Part shown: one piece after another, positions 33,115-43,397 of the stretch
Numbering within the stretch: position 1 is the first letter of the stretch
How the letters are laid out: the number at the start of each line of letters is the position of its first letter
DNA from: Tubiluchus corallicola
Lineage: Eukaryota; Priapulida; Priapulimorpha; Priapulimorphida; Tubiluchidae
DNA: 64,000 nt
Assembly (NCBI GenBank): GCA_030141605.1
Contig: JAQGDQ010000828.1
Coordinates: 26,001-90,000 of the forward strand
Direction of reading: 5' to 3'
Program-made: the position numbers and the translations under genes
Notes under the pieces: model-generated
Seen by the model: the letters and a program-made list of their open reading frames with translations, nothing else
The model's database searches: none
What the model was told of the DNA's origin: nothing

Positions 33115-33516
33115 GTAAATTTGCCTACTACAGTGGAGGCGGCTACGTAAAGACGTTTGACTCGAAATCTGACTGAAAACAAATCCATTATTAACTCTCT
33201 AAGGAACTCCAGATGGATAAATGATCACACTCGTGCTCTAATGATTGAATTCACTTTGTTTAACTCCAACACAAATTTGTTTAGTGTTATCATTCTAGCC
33301 GTGGAATTTACTGGATCTGGTGTCGTGGCTCCATATCACAGTATTATGACAATGGACCTTGTGAAATATGTAAAGACTGAATCGTGGTCTACTGCAATGC
33401 TTGAAATATTCTACTTATTTCTAGTTCTAGTTTTTGCAATCAGAGAAGTGGCAAAACTTTATAACTTGAAAACTGCATACTTTTTTGAATTATGGAATTA
33501 CATTGAGTTAAGCATA
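33115..33516 (+). pseudogene. Polycystin-1-like copy 2: truncated, frameshifted channel exon
   Basis: The acceptor is TTATACAG, then (G)KFAYYSGGGYVKT; a one-base insertion (ACGTTTGACTCG against ACTTTGACTCG in copy 3) shifts the frame to a TGA. The original frame resumes as LTENKSIINSLRNSRWINDH, MIEFTLFNSNTNLFSV, SGVVAPYHSIMTMDLVKYV and FFELWNYIELSI, then stops at the duplication edge. The first transmembrane hairpin is present; helices 3-6 and the pore are lost. Confidence 0.9.
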
Positions 33517-33523
33517 ACCCTCA

Positions 33524-33719
33524 CCCACTGAGAACAGAGCTTGTTAGAGTGATTAGATAGTAAAAAAGAAAATTTGTGACTTTCAAATTCGATTCGAATT
33601 CGCTTTATGGTGGAGAATGGTCAGCACTAATCCTTAGCTGATTCACTGTATGTTTTTTTATTCTTAATCTTTTCTTTTTTTATTATCTAATCACTCTAAC
33701 AAGCTCTGTTCTCAGTGGG
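33524..33719. mobile_element. Foldback MITE with perfect 36-bp terminal inverted repeats
   Basis: The left TIR 33524-33559 (starting CCCACTGAGAACAGAGCTTG) is the exact reverse complement of the right TIR 33684-33719. The 124-bp interior has TTCGATTCGAATTCGC. No coding sequence and no obvious target duplication. It begins 8 bp after the truncation point of polycystin copy 2. Confidence 0.88.
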
Positions 33720-33855
33720 ATTTGCATCACATTGGCGTGTTGTGAACAAGATTTAAAATCATCATTAAACCTTATTGACCAACAGACCAAATTCTTCAGC
33801 CTCTGGTAATAATTTTGCTCAAAATATGTATTTGTTATGATGATTTATTAATTAT

Positions 33856-34105
33856 GTACTAGCAAAGGCCTGCAAAACATTTTGCATATAAATACACTTA
33901 TAATCAAAAATATTTTGATCCATTTTTGGAGGTTTTTCGCCCCCCGTTCTTCCCGGGGGTCCGATTCGAAAAATAAAACTGCACTTATCGTCAAAATGGC
34001 GCCAATCGTATTTTCCAGAATGCATTCTTCTGGGGTTAATGCTTACTGACATCTGCGTATCGAGCAAATTCTCCATGTAATATATTTGCTCACTTAGCTC
34101 AAATT
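33856..34105 (+). repeat. Interspersed repeat, copy A (split by a CT microsatellite from copy B)
   Basis: TACTAGCAAAGGCCTGCAAA opens the copy. The block CTTATCGTCAAAATGGCGCC through GCGTATCGAGCAAATTCTCC and ATGTAATATATTTGCT recurs at 34496-34640 as copy B. The head resembles the intronic element at 32586. Confidence 0.7.
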
Positions 34106-34111
34106 TTTTGT

Positions 34112-34113
34112 TA

Positions 34114-34148
<35 letters not shown>

Positions 34149-34440
34149 TTTTCTCTATGTCTCTCTCCCTGCCCCACTGTCTCTCTTTCTCTCTCTCTCT
34201 CCCTGCCCCACTGTCTCTCTTTTTTTTTATCTCTCTCTCTCCCTGCCCCACTCTCTCTCTTTTCTTTATCTCTCTCTCTCCCTGCCCCACTCTCTCTCTC
34301 TTTCTCTCTCTCTGTCTCTCTCCCTGCCCCACTCTCTCTCTTTCTTTATCTCTCTCTCTCTCTGTCTTCATCCTCCCCCCTCCATTTCTTTATATTTCTC
34401 TTTCTGCTCCCTTCCCTCTTTCTCCCCCTCTCTCTCTCAC
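34112..34440. repeat. (CT)n-rich microsatellite with CCCTGCCCCACT interruptions
   Basis: Pyrimidine-rich CTCTCT tract with five near-regular CCCTGCCCCACT blocks. The Ser/Leu-rich open frames through it are artefacts. Confidence 0.95.
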
Positions 34441-34495
34441 TCTTGCGATTTCACGCTCTCTTTTCTCTTATCTCTCTTTCTCTTATATTTTTCTC

Positions 34496-34660
34496 TTATC
34501 GTCAAAATGGCGCCAATCGTATTTTCCAGAATGCTAATCCGGGATTCGTATAATATCTTAATCGTATCTTCCGGGATTAATGCTTACTGCCATCTGCGTA
34601 TCGAGCAAATTCTCCATGTAATATATTTGCTTACTTATTTCCCCACTAGAGGGAACCACA
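34496..34660 (+). repeat. Interspersed repeat, copy B
   Basis: Second copy of the CTTATCGTCAAAATGGCGCC...ATGTAATATATTTGCT block, with a 30-bp internal insertion (AATCCGGGATTCGTATAATA). Confidence 0.7.
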
Positions 34661-34681
34661 AAGTTGCTTCTCGTGTTATTT

Positions 34682-34740
34682 AGGTAGCCGAGCTGGTAAA
34701 TAGGAGTGCCTGGCTTCCTTACTCACCTGACTTACCTGCG
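34682..34740 (+). repeat. tRNA-like SINE head (box A)
   Basis: GTAGCCGAGCTGGTAAATAG matches box A of tRNA-derived SINEs (TRGCNNAGYNGG). Box B is not clear downstream. Degenerate. Confidence 0.35.
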
Positions 34741-34883
34741 TCAGCAGTGATAAAGTCTTCTGATTACATTGTTTAAGCAGCTCAAACGATTTCATGCTTC
34801 TAGATGCACGCTACGAAATTAGCTCCAATTCAATTCATTTCAAAACCTCGTGGTGGTTCAGAATAAACAGCAAAAATTCACAT

Positions 34884-35274
34884 TGTGAAAGTTGTAACTG
34901 TATATTTCAGGTGCTGCCATCTATTGATTAGTCACTTTAACATTTTACTAGTTAAATTCACCTCTAGTACAATTGTTCAGTCCAGTGAATATGCAAACTC
35001 ACTGGATCTCCCCTATTTTTACTGTAATGGGATATGTGAAGCCAAGTTTTTGCATAGTTCTCTACCTATATAAACTGGCTATATTTCACTTCTAGCCACT
35101 GTCTAATTTTTCGTGATCAGTGCAGGACACTCTGGTCCTCAGTGTAGTTTAGCAGTCATGTTTCATATAACTATGTAGTGTAATAAAGTGTTGCAGTTTT
35201 TGTGCAAACATGTAATATGGTGTTTAGTTGTTTTCTACAAGTGTTCAATTTCAACTTCATAACTAACTTTCACA
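34884..35274 (+). mobile_element. Solo LTR with 5-bp target duplication CACAT
   Basis: Begins TGTGAAAGTTGTAAC, ends AACTAACTTTCACA; CACAT flanks both sides (34879-34883, 35275-35279). Ordered signals: GGTGCTGCCATCTATTG, the GCAAACTCACTGGATC block, TATA box CCTATATAAACTGG (about 35064), GTGCAGGACACTC (start region), AATAAAGTG (about 35181). 391 bp. It is the best model of the family, with no internal region attached. Confidence 0.92.
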
Positions 35275-35778
35275 CACATAATTCAAAACGATAACAATGT
35301 ATTGAGATAAAAAGTAACAGAAAACACTTTTGTGTGGGAAATTAAACAAAATGTTATGTAACTGAAACTAATTTACTAACTTTCAACAGCAAACATGTTC
35401 ACATTCATACTGAAGTGAATTATAGTTGAAGCAGAAAGAAGAAATAACAACAACTTCTTTCAAAGTTTGGGTCACAAAACTTGCTTGCAAACTTTCACAT
35501 TATCAGCAGTCAAGTCGTAATTTCACTTTAGGCATGTCAACGGTTCCTTGCAAACATTTTGACAAAAATTAATAAGTTTTGACTCAGCATTCTAAAAATT
35601 TGTTGATCGTTTAGTTTATATACTGGCCAACTTTATCAAGTGCATTAACTGATTTGGCAGTATCCTGCTGATTGTCCGGTTTTTCAGTTTCCGGTTCCTC
35701 TGTTTCTTCAGTTGCATTTTGCGGCTCTCCTGTCGCATTATCATCTTGAACTGCTTTTATTTTTTCCTTCCCAAAAAT

Positions 35779-36053
35779 CTACAATGACCCTAAGAGGATC
35801 AGAATACCCACCATGATGCCTGGTTTGACTTTGGATACAGATAACATTGACGAGTTTGGAATTTCAACTGCATCTATTTCTGCTGTCGTCGTTGCTGTTG
35901 TTGTCATTGTTGGTTGTATATCACACCCAAAATCTTCAAGTTTAGCATTATTAACCTTTTCAGGCCACACGCAGTCAACCCTGGTACGATTGTTATTGGA
36001 CCATGGTGGCAAGACAATCCAGATTAAACTGCAGTCGCATCTCATTTGCTCAT
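35779..36053 (-). CDS. LRR surface protein, exon 2 (LRR C-terminal cap and hydrophobic tail)
   Basis: The acceptor is AATTTTTAG, phase 1 in, continuing exon 1 (42401-41807) as ELI-DEQMRCDCSLIWI. MRCDCSLIWIVLPPW, VDCVWP and FGCD are the four cysteines of an LRRCT cap. A Thr-rich stalk (PTMTTTATTTAE) and a short C-terminal hydrophobic stretch (PGIMVGILILLGSL, stop at 35779) follow. A tail with no basic residues after it suggests a GPI-anchor signal rather than a transmembrane helix. Together with exon 1 it gives 289 aa. Confidence 0.8.
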
Positions 36054-36574
36054 CTAAAAATTAAAATATTTTCAGAAGTCGAAATTATCTTCAGTTGTAG
36101 TCAGCCATCAAAAAACGTCATTTAACCTGAGAAAACTAAAAAAATAGATTCTTCTTACAACACAAACTTGTGTCCGAGTAATTTTTTTTTGCATTTTGAA
36201 ATATATATGTACCGTTTTAACGCTCCCTTTATATACAATGTTTATAATACATAAAGCAATTCACTCATCACAGAATTCACGCAAAACGATCTATTCATTA
36301 CAGAAAACGGAGGCAGTTAGTCACAATTTCTGAAAAAGTTTCTTCCGAATATAGCAGAAAAGAATAAAAAATTAACGTGTCAACGAAACTATTGAAAGTG
36401 GTTTAACTTTATATAAACAATAAATATTGAAACTTTTTCTTACGATAAACGTCTCCTTATAAACAACATTTGACTTTTCTTTTACGTGAGCAGTTTAAGT
36501 TGATGGAATCTTCTGCTGTAATTGATTATTTTTTGTATAATTCGGTTATTATCATTATCATCATATGTATGTGT

Positions 36575-36612
36575 GTTCATGCGTGCGTGCGTGCGTGCGT
36601 GCGTGCACACAT
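36575..36612. repeat. (GTGC)n microsatellite at the 3' end of the LINE
   Basis: GCGTGCGTGCGTGCGTGCGTG run next to the LINE tail; it may be the target-site or tail microsatellite. Confidence 0.85.
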
Positions 36613-36614
36613 GT

Positions 36615-39203
36615 AAGATTTTAATAGATTTATTTCGCATTAAACATATACATATACATCACATTACATTACATGTGCATCAGGTTTTGTTAATACAAAA
36701 ATATGATAAAATTCATGTATACTGCGCTAGAGACCTAGGAAGCTAGCTTATGGTAGGCCACTAGAATTACGAAAAAAATTGCAATATATACAACATTACA
36801 ACATTACAATATACAACATTACAATATACAACATTACATATACAACATAGATACAACATTACAATATATACAAATATAAATATAAATACGGGTGGGAAGT
36901 ATTAAAAATTTTATTTTACTATACAGTTTTTGAAAAAGAAAACAACAAATCATGATTGAGTCATCAGTTATATGTTTCGAGAAAGTTTAATTTATATATT
37001 TTTTTAAATATGGAAAGCGAGTTGACATTTTTAATAGCTGGAGCAATTGAATTCCATATGTAAGGGCCATTGTATTTAATAGAAAATTTTCTAACATTAG
37101 TGTTACACTGTATGTAGTGATAGTGCAGCCTATAACGTGTGCCGTAATTATGTATCTCAGCATTCAAACAAAAATAATCAGTAAATAAGGGAGGCAATAA
37201 TTTATGAGAGAATTTGTACATGAAAATGGCAGTTTGGAACTTATTAATGTCGTAAATGTTTAGAAAGTTTAGTCTTTTAAATATTGGCTGTGTATGGTCC
37301 TGATAACCGGCAAATGTTATAGCTCGCACTATTTTCTTCTGAATCAGATGAATTTTTTTCAATCGACTGGAGTATGTGCTTCCCCAAATAATGTTCGAAT
37401 TATTTAGATATGGTAAAAAAAAGAGAATTATATAATAATACAAGTACTGAGCTAGGCAATTTGTGTCTAACTCTATATATAATGCCTATGATTTTTGAGA
37501 TTTTGCTTTTGATAAATCTAAGATGTTCTTGCCAAGTTAAGTGTTCATCAATGATGATGCCTAAGAACTTAGTATATTTTACTTGATTTATTGGACCTTC
37601 ATCGATTTTTACTATAAAATTACTAGGGATTCTTTTATTTTTATTTGTGAATACAATAAATTTGGTTTTTTCAATATTCAGTGATAACTTATTAGCTTTA
37701 AACCAGGTGGAGAGATGTACAAGTTCTTGGTTTACAGTATTTATCATTGATTCATAGTTTGAGTGATTATAGAATATGTTAGTATCATCGGCAAATAAAA
37801 TGAAGTCTAGCAGAGTAGAGACATTGTGGAGATCATTAATATAGAGAAGAAAAAGCAATGGACCTAAGATTGAGCCTTGGGGGACACCATAATTGATTTG
37901 CTTCAAAGAAGAAAATGTGTTTTCAATTAGTACGGATTGTTTTCTGTTGTGTAAATAACTTGTAAACCACTGTAAAGGTAGACCTCTGACACCATAGTTG
38001 TTTAATTTATCTAAGAGTATTTGATGGTCAATAGTATCAAAGGCCTTAGATAAATCAATAAAAATACCTATTGTAAATTCATTATTGTCAATTGCATTTT
38101 AATATTAAATCAAGAAGTTCAAGTAGAGCCATGTAAGTGGAGTGGTTTTGTCTAAAGCCTAGTTGTTTGTTATATAATATATTGTTTTTTTTAATGAAAC
38201 TTAGTAGTCTATTATACATTAGTCTTTCAAGAATTTTGGAAAAACAGGGAAGAATTGAAATGGGTCTATAATTTTGAAACTGGGACTTATCACCAGTTTT
38301 AAAAATTGGATTAACCTTGGCTATTTTCAGAGAGTCTGGGACTATACCTGTTGAAAATGACTTGTTAAACATATAAAGTAGAGGTTCAGCAATACAGTTG
38401 ATGGATTTTTTAAGGATAATTTGTGATATATCATCATACCCTGTACTGTTTTTATTTTTTAAATTATTTGCCACATTTAATAGCTCCATTTTGTCAATTG
38501 GAAGCAACTGCATTGAATTCCTACATGGATTTGGTAAGTATGAAAAATATGATGTATTTGTAGAGGGAATTTTTCCTGCTAGAGTTGATCCTACATTTAC
38601 AAAATAGTTATTAAAGCCATCCGATATTTCTTTTGATGTCATTGGGTTATGGTGTGATTTTTTGAAATGTGACTGTTCTATATGAGAAGTGTCTTTTTTA
38701 TTAATAGCTAAATTTATAATTTTCCACGTTTTTCTCATGTTATCCATATTACTTTTAATTGTATTGGCATAATAATCTTTTTCGGCTTTTCTAAGTATTG
38801 AGGTTAGGTTATTTCTATAAGTTTTATAATGGTCAATGTTCAGATCAGTAGGGTTTTTTAATTTTAGCTTATATAATTTATTTTTGTGTTTAATTGAGTG
38901 TATCAAGCCGCTTGTTAGCCAAGGTTTATTTAACGTCCGTGGCTTTACTATTTTTGTGACTAGTGGAAAGCTATCATTGTAAATATTGTAGTAATCTTTA
39001 AAGAAGGATTGAAATGCCGAGTCAGGATTTTGTATGCAAAAAATTTGGGACCAGTCATGGGATACTAGTTTGGACTTGAAGTCTGCGATGGTGCTATCAT
39101 TAAAGATTCTAAATTTTGAAACTATTGGTTTTGAGTGAAGTGCCACTTTTAAACTAGTTACTGAATAAATGGGAAAATGGTCAGATATATCACTGTAGAG
39201 AAT
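36615..39203 (-). mobile_element. 5'-truncated CR1/L2-like LINE (end of endonuclease, reverse transcriptase)
   Basis: Non-LTR retrotransposon inside the LRR gene intron, same strand. It begins with the last endonuclease motif (SDISDHFPIYS, about 39190-39160), then linker and reverse transcriptase: TGYDDISQIILKK, PIFKTGDKSQFQNYRPISIL, LGFRQNHSTYMALL, IGIFIDLSKAFDTIDHQIL, YGVPQGSILGPLLFLLYIND and catalytic FADDTNIF. The thumb/C-terminal region ends YNGPYIWNSIAP. The frame is broken by single-base shifts near 38092 and 37430. The AT-rich 3' UTR contains tandem GTTGTATATTGTAAT units and ends near CGAAATAAATCTATTAAAATC. ORF1 and most of the endonuclease are missing. Confidence 0.88.
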
Positions 39204-39224
39204 ATATATCTGACCATTTTCCCA
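39170..39224. repeat. 21-bp perfect inverted repeat at the LINE 5' truncation point
   Basis: 39170-39190 (TGGGAAAATGGTCAGATATAT less its last base as shown; GACCATTTTCCCA core) is the exact reverse complement of 39204-39224, with a 13-bp loop. The left arm is LINE coding sequence (the SDHFPI motif), so the right arm is a reversed copy of it. Confidence 0.9.
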
Positions 39225-39940
39225 TGTGCGCGTGTGATTTAGCTATATATATATCTTTCTTCTCTTAATTACATGCTTACAGTTGCTACGCCTACGATAT
39301 TATTTTTGTGAAAACCAATGTAAAAATTGGTCCTTGAAATCAAGAACAGGACAGCATTAAAAATAGTTTGGAGAAAGAGGGTCACACATCATAGCTTTAG
39401 TTTTTTGAGAGGTGATTTTAGTTCATTTTTGTAAAAGTGTAATTAGTAATTATAAATGGCTGTGTTAATGGAGAGAATTTTTTATACTTATATTTATAAT
39501 ATTTTGCAAGTTATGAAGGAATCAGGAATACAAAATACGAATACAAATACAGGTTTTTTGGAGTCCTCAGGAGGAAGACTTGAGAGACGAATTTCGGCTG
39601 CTAAACTATTATTATTAGGTAAACTTTCCGAATCTACAACTCTGTGTGAAAAACCATTCAGTCCCATACACTTATTACACCTGAACTTGCATAACTGATG
39701 AATGGCCTAATGGTCACCTGGTCACCTTAGTAATCAATTTGGTCACCTGCGGTCTCAATTGCAACCGTTAACTTACATCTTTATCATATAAATTATATTT
39801 ATTAAGTTGTTATAAGCCTCTATCATGTCGCCTCTCAGTCTATTGTAAGCTGGTGTTGACAATTTTAAGAACATTTTCAGGTCATTATACTATAATTCTC
39901 TCAAATCACTAAGCTTTCTTGACGCATATCTTTGTACTTG

Positions 39941-40385
39941 TTTCAGCTGATGGATGTATTTGACCATTGATGGCTGCCACATTCAGCTGATGGATGTATT
40001 TGACCATTGATGGCTGCCAGATTGAGCTGATGGATGTATTTGACCATTGATGGCTGCCAGATTGAGCTGATGGATGTATTTGACCATTGATGGCTGCCAG
40101 ATTCAGCTGATGGATGTATTTGACCATTGATGGCTGCCACATTCAGCTGATGGATGTATTTGACCATTGATGGCTGCCAGATTGAGCTGATGGATGTATT
40201 TGACCATTGATGGCTGCCAGATTGAGCTGATGGATGTATTTGACCATTGATGGCTGCCAGATTCAGCTGATGGATGTATTTGACCATTGATGGGTGCCAC
40301 ATTCAGCTGATGGATGTATTTGACCATTGATGGCTGCCAGATTGAGCTGATGGATGTATTTGACCATTGATGGCTGCCAGATTGA
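39941..40385. repeat. 40-bp minisatellite, about 11 copies
   Basis: The unit is TGATGGATGTATTTGACCAT plus TGATGGCTGCCAGATTGAGC. CACATTCAGC variants occur every fourth to fifth unit. It lies in the LRR gene intron. Confidence 0.96.
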
Positions 40386-40593
40386 ACTCGAAAACTCCAA
40401 AAGATGGTCCTTTACGAGGAATTTGTACAGACAGATGAACATACTATTGGTCAAAGAAGTAAATGCTCTAGCTATTATCCTCACTATCTTCTTAGCTTTG
40501 TTCATCTTTTCCCGGACATGAGATTCAAATGTAAGCAGTCTATTAAAACTTCAAAGTCTTTGTGTGACTCATCCCAGGTTATCCCGTTATTAA

Positions 40594-41048
40594 CCCTTTC
40601 AGTCCCAAATTATTTTTTAATAAGATAAATTTTTTTGCTTGGTACTTTTGTTCAGCATGTCCATCTTGTTTACACATAATAATTTTTTTTTTCTACCTGT
40701 GCCCGCGTACTAAATATAGCCTGTATCCCAATGGGATATATTGGGATTCAATGGAAGCATAAAATGTGCTTCATTTTGCAACTGCTGATAATTTTTAAAG
40801 TATTTAAGACATTTAGTATGCATGCTATGCTGATCTGTACAAAGTCATCTCTAAAGTACTGTACCTTGCATAGTTTTTATGCTATGTAGATTTTCTAGTT
40901 TGCCATTTTATCACCATTTTAGTCTATTATTATTGGCTTAAATCAAAATAACTATTAACAGATCAAATAACTGTCAGTTTTAAATTTTTTTAATTTTAAA
41001 GGCAGAAAATATTCTCGTATCCCACGGGATACAACAGGTATGAAAGGG
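40594..41048. mobile_element. piggyBac-like MITE, TTAA target duplication
   Basis: TTAA at 40590-40593 and 41049-41052 flanks inverted ends CCCTTTCA(GTCCC) and (GGTA)TGAAAGGG. 455 bp, no coding sequence. Internal palindromic TATCCCAATGGGATA and TATCCCACGGGATA sit near the two ends as subterminal repeats. Confidence 0.75.
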
Positions 41049-41301
41049 TTAACTTCATCTCTAATATTAACTAATTACATCTGGTCAGCTGGAGATATTA
41101 TCTGCAGCGTCAGAGATTTTCTCGAGCGCTGGATTTAGAAAAATAATGCAATGTCTCTTCTAGGCTTCCGTATGACAATGCTGCTTTACACGGCCACGAC
41201 ACGCTTATTTTTTTCTTGCCTATAATTTCCTTTCTGATTGCTTTCTCGCAGGATTTAGGAAATTCTGGATATGAAAGCTGAAATACGGGTTTAATCATTA
41301 A

Positions 41302-41743
41302 CCTACTAAGCTGGGGTAAAAAATTACTTCATATAAAATTTTGTGAACATTTCTTCATTTTAGTTGCTTGATGGGAAGTTTTGCTATACAGGTGACTAAG
41401 CGTGAAGCTGATGAAGATGCTGCAAGTGAAGACGAAGTGGATGCGTCAGAATTAAACAGTGAACATCATCAGTTTATTATGTCACAACACTTGCTAAAAC
41501 ACGCAAAAATTATGTAGCACAAGCAACATAGTGCAGTGGTGGAACATCTCTTTGTATCCTTCTACTCTTAGATATCTAGGACAACTTGACCCAGAACTTG
41601 ATTTTGCACTACCAGGGGCACCTCGATTGCTAGTTGGTCATTCTACACACTTAGTAACACCTATTAAACGAAATTTTCCCGGGGTAATTTTTGAACCCGC
41701 TTGGTCATTACTGTAATATAATTACCCCTTGGTAAGCTAAGGG
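41302..41743 (+). mobile_element. Second piggyBac-like element with acidic ORF remnant
   Basis: TTAA at 41298-41301 and 41744-41747. The ends CCTACTAAGCTGGGGTAA and, inverted, CCCTTAGCTTACCAAGGGG are imperfect TIRs. Inside, 41394-41516 encodes VTKREADEDAASEDEVDASE then LNSEHHQFIMSQHLL, an acidic stretch of the kind found at the N-terminus of piggyBac transposases. I infer a decayed transposase copy; a host exon (an AG precedes GTG at 41394) is the less likely alternative. Confidence 0.5.
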
Positions 41744-41806
41744 TTAAATCAATCATACAATGGGTAAGATAATTAGCACTATTCTGTAGTACTTTTGAAA
41801 ACATAC

Positions 41807-42401
41807 CAATCAGCTCAATCGTCACATTTTCAGCTGCTACACTGTTGCTAATTTTAGGATCCTTCAGTCCTTGAATACTGTTAGCCTCGAAGCGCAAACT
41901 ACTAAAATACGGATTATTAGAAAGGTCTAATTCCAGAGTTCCTGTCAGCTGTTCATTAGCAGCGAAGAAAATGTCGTTGACCTCTGCATACTTGAATGCT
42001 TCTGGATGTATGTAAGAAAGATTGGTGCCATCAATAATGATGAAATGTACACGGCAATTTATTGAATATTTTCCCAACCCTTTTAAGTTGCCACGATGTA
42101 TCAGTATGACCCCACCAAATTCTGCTGATACGTTATGTATCACTTTTCCTTGAAGAAAATTGTCAGGCAACTCGGTTCCTTGGTAATTGTACAATTCAAA
42201 TCCGACGAGTCGGTCGTAACTTGCCAAATCGGCATCTATTCTTGCAAGTTCAAGCTTGCTAGGTACATTCCAGCATTGTGCATGACAATAACCTGGTCGA
42301 TTTGATGGATCCAATTTACAACCTTGAACTGTTTTATTGCAATCATCTGACAGGGAAGAACTTACTAATGCTGAGAGACAGACTGCAACTAGCAGCGTCA
42401 T
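41807..42401 (-). CDS. LRR surface protein, exon 1 (signal peptide, N-cap, leucine-rich repeats)
   Basis: ATG at 42401 starts MTLLVAVCLSALVSSSLSDD, a clear signal peptide. A cysteine cluster (DDCNKTVQGCKLD, YCHAQCWNVP) acts as an N-terminal cap. Degenerate leucine-rich repeats follow, including HFIIIDGTNLSYIHPEAFKY, LDLSNNPYFSSLRF and EANSIQGL, then NVTIELI, where a canonical donor (ATTG/GTATGT, 41807/41806) cuts in phase 1. Unspliced reading runs into the piggyBac-like element and stops. Joined to 36053-35779 it forms a small extracellular LRR protein. The ligand is unknown. Confidence 0.82.
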
Positions 42402-42409
42402 CTTGCCGT

Positions 42410-43390
42410 GCGACTAAAATTCGTTTTGACAAACACTTAGATGCGCATTGTTTTCAGGCAACAAACAATGGGCTTATCGAGGTGCAGCTGCGTAACAAAG
42501 GCTGGCGTGAAAACAATGTAATTTATTTAGAATATTTTTACTTTCCCCTTTCTGATAAAATAAAAATGTATTGGATATGCCATATTCGTATCATCAACTC
42601 TGTGATATAGCGTACATTAAACCGAATTTGCGTAGGCACATGGGCCTCGCCAGAGTTTGACGCACAAACAGTTAGGGGGTCTGGAGGAGTGCTGTAAGTG
42701 AAAGGCAAGAGAGACTTTCGTAAATATATTTTATTGTCCATAAATCTTAAAGCTAACATTACTGGCTTTGTTCATTTGTAATTATGACTCGACTAGGTGT
42801 ACTCACGTCAATGCATTTTGTAGTTATTTGAAACTTTATTGCTACATTCTGCTTGAAATTATAAAGAATTACTGATTTTTTGGTTTACTTGAAGTTTTAA
42901 TATTTTGCAAAAATAATTGCTGCCTTGCAAAAGATACAATCAGTTTATCTGCTGATTAAAAGGTAAATTATCACATTGTTTAATTTAACGAGGTTTACAA
43001 AAATTGTCATCGCTTCCCAGGCTACCCACTGGTTGTTTCTCACTCTAGAGACGTTCACTTTGCTTTTAAGCCGGATGACATTTGTAGCAAAGCGGGTACT
43101 GGTACCGGTACACCCTAGCGAGATATATGACCCTGTTGAAGATCTATGTCTAATTAGTTTACTTGTTAGTTTTGTAATTAAAACTATCGGTGATAGAAAC
43201 CATGTGCTTGTGAATATGATAATAGTAGCTTTACGGAGACAATATAAAATGTTGAATATCAGTAAAAGCAATGCTTAGCAGTACAACTGTAGATGGTTAT
43301 TCAACTGTAGGTGTTCATAACTAACTATAAGACAGCCATTTTCAGTTTAACTAACATTTCAATAAATTTTTCATTTTATAATACTGCATC
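42410..43390. other. No supported gene between LRR exon 1 and polycystin copy 3
   Basis: Overlapping open frames of about 100 codons on both strands (42945-43278) show no domain. GAATATGATAATAGTAGCTT with GAGACAATA at about 43213-43245 recurs in diverged form at about 45258-45290, so this sequence is partly repetitive. Confidence 0.4.
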
Positions 43391-43397
43391 TAACTAG

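Larger units (their letters stand above)
32418..33516 (+). repeat. 1.1-kb inverted duplication, arm 1
   Basis: This arm is the reverse complement of 45137-44042, with only scattered substitutions and 1-3 bp indels. It spans part of an intron and the first about 400 bp of a polycystin channel exon. Shared left edge GTCATTTGTGTTTTAATTC; shared right edge GAGTTAAGCATA. Confidence 0.93.

Noticed and set aside
34108-34683. 191-codon Ser/Leu-rich frame
   Set aside because: Reads through a CT microsatellite.
42945-43278. About 100-codon frames on both strands
   Set aside because: No domain, no splice context; part of the sequence recurs near 45260, so repetitive DNA is likelier.
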